A stretch of 37,451 bases of DNA from Faecalibacterium sp. UBA1819. GTDB lineage: Bacteria > Bacillota > Clostridia > Oscillospirales > Ruminococcaceae. The DNA lies in the NCBI GenBank assembly GCA_002315015.1, contig DCEX01000011.1:1-37451 (forward strand), in the 5' to 3' direction. Shown here one piece after another: positions 26,874 to 33,657 of this stretch. How positions within the stretch are numbered: the stretch's first letter is position 1; the number at the start of each line of letters is the position of its first letter. Both the position numbers and the translations under genes were made by a program. A model generated the notes under the pieces. The model searched no databases and was not told the origin of the DNA. It saw only the letters and a program-made list of their open reading frames with translations.

Positions 26874-26922
26874 CTGCTTATCAAAGGCTCAAAGCCCTTT
26901 GTTTTGAACCTTTGATAAGCAG
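26874..26922. repeat. 20-bp inverted repeat between oppA and oppB
   Basis: CTGCTTATCAAAGGCTCAAA (26874-26893) and TTTGAACCTTTGATAAGCAG (26903-26922) pair over 20 bp with one difference and a 9-nt loop. No T tract follows, so it may be an mRNA-stabilising or processing stem, or a remnant of a mobile element. Confidence 0.65.
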
Positions 26923-27057
26923 TTTTGCTGTGAAAAAGCGCTTTTTTATTCTGCGAAAAAAATGAGGATATTTTCGTGTAAAAGCGCAAGAGGCAAAGCG
27001 CTCTGCAAAGGGCACTCTTGTCAGGATTTCTAACACAAGATAAGGAGTTGGTTTAAA

Positions 27058-28005
27058 GTGGCCAAATATATCCTCAAAAGGCTTGTTTATTCCTTTTTAA
27101 CAATCTTTTTGATCGTGGCACTGACATTCTTTATGATGCATGCACTTCCCGGTGACCCGTTCAGCACCGGTAAGGCCATTGACCCGCAGATTATGGCGGC
27201 AATGAAGGAAAAGTATGATCTTGATAAGCCTGTGCCCCAACAGTTTGTCAAGTATTGCTTGAATGTGCTCCAGGGAGACCTCGGCACAAGCTTGCAGTAT
27301 AAGCGTCCGGTTGTAGAGATTATCGGAGAAAGCTTTCCGTATTCCTTTGAGCTTGGCGTTCGCGCGCTGATTTTTGCCACGGTGGCAGGTTTGCTGCTGG
27401 GCATTTTGGCGGCGGTGAAGCGCGGTACGATTTGGGACAGCGGCAGTATGCTTGTTGCAATGCTCGGCGTTTCCATGCCGTCGTTTATCATCGGCGCTCT
27501 GCTGCAATTCTTCCTTGGTTTGCAGCTGCAAAAAGCGCTTGGATTCTCGGTATTCCCCATTACCGGATGGAACACCGAAATGGCTAAAATCCTGCCTGCG
27601 TTTGCGCTCGGCTTCGGTACGCTGGCCATTGTGTCGCGCTTGATGCGTACCAGTATGCTCGATGTGCTCAACCAGGACTATATCAAAACTGCAAAGGCAA
27701 AAGGTTTGTCGAATAAGAAAATTATTTGGCGCCATGCCGTGCGCAATGCCATTATGCCGATTGTCACCGTGATGGGTCCGCAGGCTGCTGCGATTCTGAC
27801 GGGTGCTCTCGTTGTGGAAAAGCTGTTTTCCATCCCCGGCATGGGCAAATTCTTTGTTACCAGCATCAACAATAACGACTTTACCATGATTGCCGGCACC
27901 ACCATTTTCTATGGCGTATTCTTGGTGGCCGCCAACTTGATTGTCGATATTCTGTATTGCTTCATTGACCCGCGCGTCAAACTGGCAGACGGAAAGGAGG
28001 GCTAA
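27058..28005 (+). CDS. oppB: Oligopeptide ABC transporter permease OppB
   Basis: Inner-membrane permease of a binding-protein-dependent importer. 315 aa with about six membrane helices. The N-terminus has ILKRLVYSFLTIFLIVALTFFMMHALPGDPF, and the ATPase-docking loop carries the EAA-like KTAKAKGLSNKKIIWRHAVRNAIMPIVT. The start is GTG with AAGGAG 10 nt upstream. It ends 4 nt before oppC, sharing a ribosome site. Confidence 0.94.
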   Translation: MAKYILKRLVYSFLTIFLIVALTFFMMHALPGDPFSTGKAIDPQIMAAMKEKYDLDKPVPQQFVKYCLNVLQGDLGTSLQYKRPVVEIIGESFPYSFELGVRALIFATVAGLLLGILAAVKRGTIWDSGSMLVAMLGVSMPSFIIGALLQFFLGLQLQKALGFSVFPITGWNTEMAKILPAFALGFGTLAIVSRLMRTSMLDVLNQDYIKTAKAKGLSNKKIIWRHAVRNAIMPIVTVMGPQAAAILTGALVVEKLFSIPGMGKFFVTSINNNDFTMIAGTTIFYGVFLVAANLIVDILYCFIDPRVKLADGKEG

Positions 28006-28009
28006 GCCG

Positions 28010-29020
28010 ATGAACAAAAAAAATAAAGAGCTTCAAGAGCAGCTGGCGCAAAAAGAGCGCGAGCGCGAGGCAGCGGCTGCGCCCTACGATCCTACGGAGG
28101 AGGATTTTGAGGTCATCGGCGCCGATGTGCAAAACCGTGAGGCCATTGCCCGTCCCTCCGTCAGCTTCTGGCAGGATGCTATGCGCCGCCTGTTTTCCAA
28201 TAAAGTGGCGGTATTTTGCCTGATTATCATTGGCCTTATCGTTGTGATGGCCATTGTTCAGCCCATGGTCAGCCCGTTCACAGAAGAAGAGCAGCACGTT
28301 ACCCACAGCAACGTGCCGATGTTCTCGGAGTGCCCGGATACCGGCCATATGCATGTGTTCGGCACCGATGCACTGGGCCGTGACCTGTTTACCCGTGCTT
28401 GGATGGGTGCTCGTGTGTCCTTGACGATGGCTCTGACAGCAGTTATCGCAAACTGCATCATCGGCCTCATCTATGGCGGCATTTCCGGCTATTTCGGCGG
28501 TGCCCTTGATAACGTCATGATGCGTATTATCGAAATTATCAACGGCGTTCCCTATCTGATTGTTTTGATTCTGTTCATGCTGGTGCTTGGCCCCGGCGTC
28601 AAGAGCATGGTGATTGCGTATATCATCGCGGGCTGGACGGGCATTGCGCGTTTGACACGCGGCCAGATTGTCTCTTTGAAAGAGCAGGAGTTCGTTGTGG
28701 CAGCGCGTGCCATGGGCGCTTCTCCGGGACGCATCATTATCAAACACCTCATTCCGAACCTGCTCAGCGTGGTTATCGTTCAGGTCACCATGGCTATCCC
28801 GGGCATGATCTTCAACGAGTCGTTCCTTTCCTTCATCGGTTTGGGCGTACCCATCCCGACTTCTTCCTGGGGTCAAATGGCAAACGACGGCTTCACCGCG
28901 TTCCGCCTGTATCCGTATCAAATGCTCATCCCTGCTGTGCTTATCAGCTTGACGATGCTCAGCTTCAACCTGCTGGGTGACGCCTTGCGCGACAGCGTGG
29001 ACCCGAAACTCAGGAGGTAA
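28010..29020 (+). CDS. oppC: Oligopeptide ABC transporter permease OppC
   Basis: Second permease (336 aa). A soluble, charged N-terminus of about 50 residues (many Lys/Glu) precedes the first membrane helix (KVAVFCLIIIGLIVVMAIVQPM). Then come GTDALGRDLFTRAWMGARVSL, typical of OppC/DppC, and the EAA-like AARAMGASPGRIIIKHLIPNLLSVVIV. ATG at 28010 uses the GGAGGG at the end of oppB; a frame upstream is only overlap with oppB. Confidence 0.94.
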   Translation: MNKKNKELQEQLAQKEREREAAAAPYDPTEEDFEVIGADVQNREAIARPSVSFWQDAMRRLFSNKVAVFCLIIIGLIVVMAIVQPMVSPFTEEEQHVTHSNVPMFSECPDTGHMHVFGTDALGRDLFTRAWMGARVSLTMALTAVIANCIIGLIYGGISGYFGGALDNVMMRIIEIINGVPYLIVLILFMLVLGPGVKSMVIAYIIAGWTGIARLTRGQIVSLKEQEFVVAARAMGASPGRIIIKHLIPNLLSVVIVQVTMAIPGMIFNESFLSFIGLGVPIPTSSWGQMANDGFTAFRLYPYQMLIPAVLISLTMLSFNLLGDALRDSVDPKLRR

Positions 29021-29026
29021 GGAAAA

Positions 29027-30013
29027 ATGGCAGATATTTTAAAGGTGGAAGACCTGCACGTTTCCTTTGACACTTATGCAGGTGAGGTTCACTCGGTACG
29101 CGGCGTTTCTTTTACCGTCGGCGAGGGCGAAGTGCTTGCTATCGTGGGCGAGTCCGGCTGCGGTAAGTCGGTTACGGCGCAAACCATTATGAAATTGAAT
29201 CCCATGCCGCCGGCCCGCATTAAAGAGGGCAGCATCAATCTGTGCGGCGAGGATATTGTTGCTGCGGATGAAAAGAAAATGCAGAACATCCGCGGCCGTT
29301 TGGTCAGCATGATTTTCCAAGACCCGATGACTTGCCTGAACCCCACGATGAAAGTGGGCAAGCAGCTCACCGAGGCCATTTGCCAGCACCGTAAGCTTTC
29401 CCGCGAGGAAGCCAAAAAAGAGGCTGTCCGCCTTTTGGAAATGGTGCAGATTCCGAACGCCGCAGAGCGTGCCGAGCAGTATCCGCACGAGTTTTCCGGC
29501 GGTATGCGTCAGCGTGCGATGATTGCAATGGCGATGTCCTGTGAGCCTAAGCTGCTGGTCGCGGACGAGCCCACCACGGCGCTTGACGTAACCATTCAAG
29601 CCCAGATCATGAAGCTGATGGCCGAAGTGCGCGAAAAGACCGGTACAGCAATCATTTTGATTACGCACGACCTCGGCGTTGTGGCAAACCTTGCCGACCG
29701 CGTGGCCGTTATGTACGCCGGTAAAGTGGTGGAAACCGGCACAGTGGAAGACATCTTCTACCGTGCAAAGCATCCGTATACACAGGCTTTGCTGAAAAGC
29801 TTGCCCACTGTGGACACTTCCCGTGAGGAAAAGCTGGTGTCGATCGCCGGTACCCCGCCCGATTTGTTCTCGCCGCCCGTTGGCTGTGAATTTGCCAGCC
29901 GCTGCGAATACTGCATGAAAGTGTGCAAGGCGCACGTTCCGCCGAAATATACCTTCAGCGAACAGCACAGCGCGTCTTGCTGGCGCTTGCACCCGGATTT
30001 TAAGGCAAAATAA
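29027..30013 (+). CDS. oppD: Oligopeptide ABC transporter ATPase OppD
   Basis: Cytoplasmic ATP-binding subunit, 328 aa. Walker A GESGCGKS (about 39-46), signature EFSGGMRQRAMIAMA, Walker B LLVADEPTTALD and the switch histidine in LITHDLGVV. The C-terminal oligopeptide domain has GCEFASRCEYCMKVCKAHVP, rich in Cys. ATG follows AGGAGGTAAGG; 6 nt after oppC. Confidence 0.95.
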   Translation: MADILKVEDLHVSFDTYAGEVHSVRGVSFTVGEGEVLAIVGESGCGKSVTAQTIMKLNPMPPARIKEGSINLCGEDIVAADEKKMQNIRGRLVSMIFQDPMTCLNPTMKVGKQLTEAICQHRKLSREEAKKEAVRLLEMVQIPNAAERAEQYPHEFSGGMRQRAMIAMAMSCEPKLLVADEPTTALDVTIQAQIMKLMAEVREKTGTAIILITHDLGVVANLADRVAVMYAGKVVETGTVEDIFYRAKHPYTQALLKSLPTVDTSREEKLVSIAGTPPDLFSPPVGCEFASRCEYCMKVCKAHVPPKYTFSEQHSASCWRLHPDFKAK

Positions 30014-30027
30014 AGGAGGGCTGTCAA

Positions 30028-31005
30028 ATGGCAACAGAGAACCAAAAGGAAACGCTCGTTTCCCTCGAAGGCATTTGCAAATATTTTAATGTCGGCCCCG
30101 GAAAAACCTTAAAAGCCGTGGACGGCATCACCATGAATATCTACAAGGGCGAAACCCTCGGCGTCGTGGGTGAGTCCGGTTGTGGCAAATCGACCCTTGG
30201 CCGTGTGGTGATGGGTATTTACCACCCCACAAAGGGAAAATTGGAGTATGAGGGCAAAGCAGTCAACTTGAAGCACTCGAAAGCTCGTTTTGACTACTCC
30301 AAGAAAGCGCAAATTGTGTTCCAAGACCCGTACGCTTCGCTCAACCCCCGCATGACTGTCGGCGATATCATTGCCGAGGGTATGGAAATTCACAAAATGT
30401 ACGACAAGGGGAAGCGCAAACAGCGTGTGTATGAGCTGCTGGAAACGGTCGGCCTCAACAAAGAGCACGCAAACCGCTTCCCGCACGAGTTTTCGGGCGG
30501 TCAGCGTCAGCGTATCGGTATTGCGCGCGCTTTGGCAATTGAGCCGGATTTCATTGTCTGTGACGAGCCGATTTCCGCGCTGGACGTGTCGATTCAAAGC
30601 CAGGTGATTAACCTGCTCAAAGAGCTTCAGGAAAAGCTTGGCCTCACTTATATGTTCATCGCTCACGACTTGAACATCGTGAAATATATTTCCGACCGCA
30701 TTGCCGTTATGTATTTGGGCAATCTGGTGGAAATGGCCGATTCTGATGAGCTGTATGCGCATACGCTGCATCCGTACAGCCAGGCGCTGCTCGACAGCGT
30801 GCCCATTCCCGACCCGGATCAGGAAGCTCAGAAAGACTTCCGCGCTTTGTCGGGCGATGTGCCCAGCCCCATCAACCCGAAGCCGGGCTGTAAATTTGCC
30901 GGCCGCTGCCCGAAGGCATGTGATAAATGCCGTCAGGAAACGCCGGAGCTGCGCGAAGTGCGTCCGCATCACTTTGTGGCCTGCCACCTGGTGGAAGCCG
31001 AATAA
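30028..31005 (+). CDS. oppF: Oligopeptide ABC transporter ATPase OppF
   Basis: Second ATP-binding subunit, 325 aa. Walker A GESGCGKS, signature EFSGGQRQRIGIARA, Walker B FIVCDEPISALD and FIAHDLNIV. The end shows the oligopeptide C-terminal domain KPGCKFAGRCPKACDKC. ATG follows AAGGAGGG, 14 nt after oppD. OppD and OppF probably act as a heterodimer. Confidence 0.95.
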   Translation: MATENQKETLVSLEGICKYFNVGPGKTLKAVDGITMNIYKGETLGVVGESGCGKSTLGRVVMGIYHPTKGKLEYEGKAVNLKHSKARFDYSKKAQIVFQDPYASLNPRMTVGDIIAEGMEIHKMYDKGKRKQRVYELLETVGLNKEHANRFPHEFSGGQRQRIGIARALAIEPDFIVCDEPISALDVSIQSQVINLLKELQEKLGLTYMFIAHDLNIVKYISDRIAVMYLGNLVEMADSDELYAHTLHPYSQALLDSVPIPDPDQEAQKDFRALSGDVPSPINPKPGCKFAGRCPKACDKCRQETPELREVRPHHFVACHLVEAE

Positions 31006-31017
31006 AAAGCATGGAAA

Positions 31018-31044
31018 AGCCCGTCTGCTGTGTGCAGGCGGGCT
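31018..31044 (+). terminator. Hairpin after oppF
   Basis: An 11-bp stem (31018-31028 with 31034-31044), one T-C difference, 13 nt past the oppF stop. The T run after it is weak on the plus strand, and the minus strand has a TTTTTATT stretch, so it may work in either direction. Confidence 0.6.
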
Positions 31045-31047
31045 TCC

Positions 31048-31180
31048 GTTTGTCAAAAAAGCTTCGCTTTTTCACAAACGGAAAGCTTATCTAAAATGGA
31101 AAAGAAGGCTGTGGCCCCTTCCAAGCCTTCTTCTCTTTGCAGCCTAGGTTCTTTTTGAATCAGGCGGCCTTTTTTCTTGT
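31048..31180 (+). repeat. Interspersed structured repeat, copy R2 (diverged)
   Basis: Shares with R1 the opening hairpin (GTTTGTCAAAAAAGC with GCTTTTTCACAAAC, differing but still paired), CCTAGGTTCTTTTTGAATCAGGCGGC, and the general order. The central palindrome and the right terminal inverted repeat have decayed. Confidence 0.75.
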
Positions 31181-31237
31181 GATTTGGTGAAAAAAGCAGC
31201 TGAAAAAACTAATTTAACAGACGATTTTATAAACAAA

Positions 31238-31303
31238 GTTTTCCACATTTCCACCGGCGCTTTTTCCACAATGTTGAAAACCCTGTGGAAAGTGTGGAAA
31301 ACT
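31238..31303. promoter_or_regulatory. Cluster of DnaA-box-like sites
   Basis: Four nonamers with the same TTTTCCACA core as oriC lie in 63 bp: 31239-31247 and 31262-31270 on the plus strand, 31284-31292 (one mismatch) and 31293-31301 on the minus strand. The outer ones sit in arms of an 18-bp inverted repeat with one bulge. No T tract follows. Confidence 0.5.
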
Positions 31304-31392
31304 AGGCGTAAAACCACAAGAAACTGGGGAGAAAGTGCATTAAAAACACTAAATCTTGCAAAGAAAACGTAAAAAGCATGTTAAAAACAAAG

Positions 31393-31448
31393 AGCGCACC
31401 CGGTTTTCCACGAAGCTTGAAGATTTGTGGAAAACCGGGTGCGCTTTT
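31393..31448. terminator. Bidirectional terminator between oppF and the permease gene
   Basis: A 19-bp perfect stem (31393-31411 with 31427-31445) and 15-nt loop; TTTT follows on the plus strand and TCTTTGTTTTT on the minus strand. Its arms contain TTTTCCAC/GTGGAAAA. Confidence 0.8.
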
Positions 31449-31470
31449 GCGGTCATTTGCCAACCGCCGT

Positions 31471-32589
31471 TTAAAACGAGCCCGTCAGCAAAACAGACAA
31501 CCCATATAAAACAATTAAAAAAGCGAAATTCAGCCCAAGAAAAACACCCAAATAGCGCTTGGGCTGCGCTTCGGGCGTGCGCAGGTAAAGCTTTAATGAA
31601 ATCAAGCTTGCCAAGGACGCCACCGGCGTTCCCAAGCCGCCTACGTCAACGCCCGCCAACAGCGCAGAAGCATTTTGCGTAAAGTCCGCCAGCAGCACGG
31701 CCGCCGGAACATTGCTGATAAACTGGCTGGCCAGCACCGAAGCCGTCAGCGGTGTGCTTTGCATCAAATTCATAAAAAACGTCCGCGCTTCCGGGATTTC
31801 TCCCAAATTGCCGGCAAAAATAAAAAAGAATACAAACGTGGCAAGCAGGGCATAGTCCACCTTTGCAAACAGCTCGCGCGCCCATACCGCCAGCACGGCC
31901 ACCGTGATGGTCAAAGTAATATACCATGGAATGATGCGAAATACCGTCAAAAGGCAAAGCGCCAAAAGCGCGGCAAACAGCAAAAGTCGTTTGCGCGGCA
32001 GTGGTTCCAAGGGCGAAGAAAACCGCACTTGCAGGTTTTCCGCCGGAAGCCGCAGACAAAGCAGCGCAATCAAAACAAGGCTTAACAGCGCCGGGGGAAG
32101 CACAACGCCGAAAAATTCGCCGGGAGAAAGCTCGAAAAAGGAGTATAAAAACAGGTTTTGCGGGTTTCCGATCGGCGTTGCCATGCTGCCCAGATTGGCG
32201 GCCAGCGTCTGCAAAACGACAATCCAAACAGCGTACCGCTGACGGCTCAGCATCGTCAGCACCAAAAGTGCAAACGGCACAAAGGCGATCAGCGCCACAT
32301 CGTTGGTAATCACCATCGACGAAAAAAACGGCAGCGCCACCAGCGCAAGCGCCAGCAGACGAAGCGGCTTTTCACCTTCTAACAATCGACGCGCTAAATT
32401 ATCCAGCAGACCGCACTGAGTAAATCCGGCCACTACCGCCATCAAGCAGAACAGCAGCGCCAGCACGCGCCAGTCAAAGTAATCTAAGTAAGACGGCCCG
32501 GGCGGGACAAACAGCATGGTGATGCCTGCGCATAAAATAGTAATGCACAGCACAACCTCCTGTTTCATCCAAGCGACAATTTTTTTCAA
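31471..32589 (-). CDS. Anion permease of the ArsB/SLC13-like (ion transporter) group
   Basis: Polytopic membrane protein of about 372 aa with around ten hydrophobic segments. Key repeats: SSMVITNDVALIAFVPF and ANLGSMATPIGNPQNLFLY in the first half, FISNVPAAVLLADF in the second, matching the inverted-repeat loops of ArsB/NhaD/CitMHS-type carriers. The substrate cannot be read from the sequence; no ArsA or ArsR is nearby, so arsenite is not indicated. I chose a TTG at 32589 with GAGGAG 9 nt upstream; a TTG three codons earlier or ATG at 32568 are alternatives. Follows the small membrane gene. Confidence 0.85.
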   Translation of the reverse strand: MKKIVAWMKQEVVLCITILCAGITMLFVPPGPSYLDYFDWRVLALLFCLMAVVAGFTQCGLLDNLARRLLEGEKPLRLLALALVALPFFSSMVITNDVALIAFVPFALLVLTMLSRQRYAVWIVVLQTLAANLGSMATPIGNPQNLFLYSFFELSPGEFFGVVLPPALLSLVLIALLCLRLPAENLQVRFSSPLEPLPRKRLLLFAALLALCLLTVFRIIPWYITLTITVAVLAVWARELFAKVDYALLATFVFFFIFAGNLGEIPEARTFFMNLMQSTPLTASVLASQFISNVPAAVLLADFTQNASALLAGVDVGGLGTPVASLASLISLKLYLRTPEAQPKRYLGVFLGLNFAFLIVLYGLSVLLTGSF

Positions 32590-32613
32590 TTCCTCCAACT
32601 CCTCGCAATCGTT

Positions 32614-32907
32614 TTATCGACGGCGCAGCGCCGCACCCAACGCTTGCCCCAAACATCCTAAAAGAAAAAACGCAGCGGTATAGGGCAGCGCGGTTGCGTT
32701 GTAAAACAGCGGAATCGAAACCAGAAACCACCCGGCGGCCATCAAGGGCACATGCCATTGAAAGCCGTTTCGCCACGCACTGAGGCACGAAAAGCCGATG
32801 CAAAGCAGCGGCATGGCACTCAGCAAAACAATCATCCCGCTGCCCGTGTCGCGAATCAGCAGCGGCAGCCCCAGAAAGATCACGCCTAAAATCGCTGCCT
32901 GTGCCAT
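32614..32907 (-). CDS. Small four-helix membrane protein, unknown
   Basis: 97 residues with about four hydrophobic helices (AILGVIFLGLPLLI; GMIVLLSAMPLLCIGFS; PLMAAGWFLVSIPLF; YTAAFFLLGCLGQALGAAL) and an RRR end. I do not recognise the family. A stop lies six codons before the ATG, so the start is well bounded, but the ribosome site is poor. It is 24 nt upstream of the permease gene and probably cotranscribed from the promoter at 32963; divergent from the MarR gene. Confidence 0.72.
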   Translation of the reverse strand: MAQAAILGVIFLGLPLLIRDTGSGMIVLLSAMPLLCIGFSCLSAWRNGFQWHVPLMAAGWFLVSIPLFYNATALPYTAAFFLLGCLGQALGAALRRR

Positions 32908-32962
32908 CCTTTTGCTTGCTGTTCATCAAACCCCTCCAAGCGCTCTTTTTTCTTTGTTTTTT

Positions 32963-32968
32963 ATTATA
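32963..32968 (-). promoter_or_regulatory. Promoter of the small membrane/permease operon (extended -10)
   Basis: Minus strand TGCTATAAT is a perfect extended -10; no clear -35 at standard spacing. Confidence 0.6.
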
Positions 32969-33023
32969 GCATAAACCGTTGCAATGCGCGCCTTTCAAAG
33001 TAAAAAAGGGGGAAAAGCTTTGC

Positions 33024-33053
33024 TTGACTTTGTCAAAGAAGCAAGGGTATAAT
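33024..33053 (+). promoter_or_regulatory. marR promoter with an overlapping palindrome
   Basis: -35 TTGACT (33024-33029) and -10 TATAAT (33048-33053), spacer 18 bp. TTGAC-TTT-GTCAA (33024-33036) is a perfect palindrome covering the -35, a likely operator for the MarR protein itself. Confidence 0.7.
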
Positions 33054-33145
33054 AAAAAGGAGACGTGCCGCAACAAAGATAAGCAGTTTGCAGCACAATG
33101 GATTATGCGGCGGCACATCCGACGGCAAAAAGAAGGGAAATTATC

Positions 33146-33580
33146 ATGAAACGAACCCTCGCATATTATGCGGTGGCGCTGAAAGACGACCTTGAGGAGT
33201 ATTGTAAGGACGTTTTGAAGGACCACGGCATTACCCGCAGCCAGCTGTACTACCTGCTGCACATCGTCCAAAACCCCGGTTGCTCACCGGGCCAGGCGGC
33301 GCAGGCGCTCCATGCGGACGCAGGCCACACCACGCGCACCATTGACAAGCTGGTTGCTGCCGATTGTGTACGCCGCCACCGCGACAGCGAGGATCGGCGC
33401 ACGGTGGTGCTCTACGCAACAGAAAAGGGCGAAGCGCTTTATGAACAGGTGAGGACGCTGTTTCGTACATGGGACGAAGACCGCATGAAAATGCTTTCCA
33501 AGGAAGAGCAGGAACAGCTGATGAATGCGCTGAATAAAGTGATGCAGGTGCATCCCGGCTTTGAGCCGATGGATTTGTAA
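33146..33580 (+). CDS. MarR-family transcriptional regulator
   Basis: 144-residue winged-helix repressor. N-terminal dimer helix, SQLYYLLHIVQNPGCSPGQAAQALHADAGHTTRTIDKLVAADCVRR is the recognition region (about 35-80), and DSEDRRTVVLYATEKGEAL is the beta-wing with the conserved DxR. ATG at 33146 follows AAGAAGGG. It is divergent from the permease operon, and the gap of 238 bp holds both promoters; it may regulate itself and that operon. Ligand unknown. Confidence 0.92.
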   Translation: MKRTLAYYAVALKDDLEEYCKDVLKDHGITRSQLYYLLHIVQNPGCSPGQAAQALHADAGHTTRTIDKLVAADCVRRHRDSEDRRTVVLYATEKGEALYEQVRTLFRTWDEDRMKMLSKEEQEQLMNALNKVMQVHPGFEPMDL

Positions 33581-33604
33581 GCACGTCAATCGAATACAAA
33601 AAAG

Positions 33605-33657
33605 GTCGGGTTTTCCACATTGCCTGAAACGCTGTGGAAAACCCGACTTGTTTTTTT
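33605..33657. terminator. Bidirectional terminator between marR and the amidase gene
   Basis: A 15-bp perfect stem GTCGGGTTTTCCACA (33605-33619) with 33633-33647. T runs follow on the plus strand (33648-33657) and on the minus strand (TTTTTTT). The arms contain TTTTCCACA/TGTGGAAAA. Confidence 0.88.

Larger units (their letters stand above)
26763..27057. other. oppA-oppB intergenic region
   Basis: This 295-bp gap contains the oppA terminator hairpin (26795-26828) and a second long inverted repeat (26874-26922), then about 135 bp with no clear promoter before oppB. Confidence 0.65.
31006..31470. other. Gap between convergent oppF and permease gene
   Basis: This 465-bp region holds no convincing gene. 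In order: the oppF terminator (31018-31044), repeat copy R2 (31048-31180), a cluster of DnaA-box-like sites (31238-31303), about 90 bp of AT-rich DNA, and a 19-bp-stem terminator (31393-31448). Confidence 0.75.

Noticed and set aside
31184..31372. Short open frame between repeat R2 and the terminator
   Set aside because: It runs through the DnaA-box-like inverted repeat and has no ribosome site or recognisable protein content.
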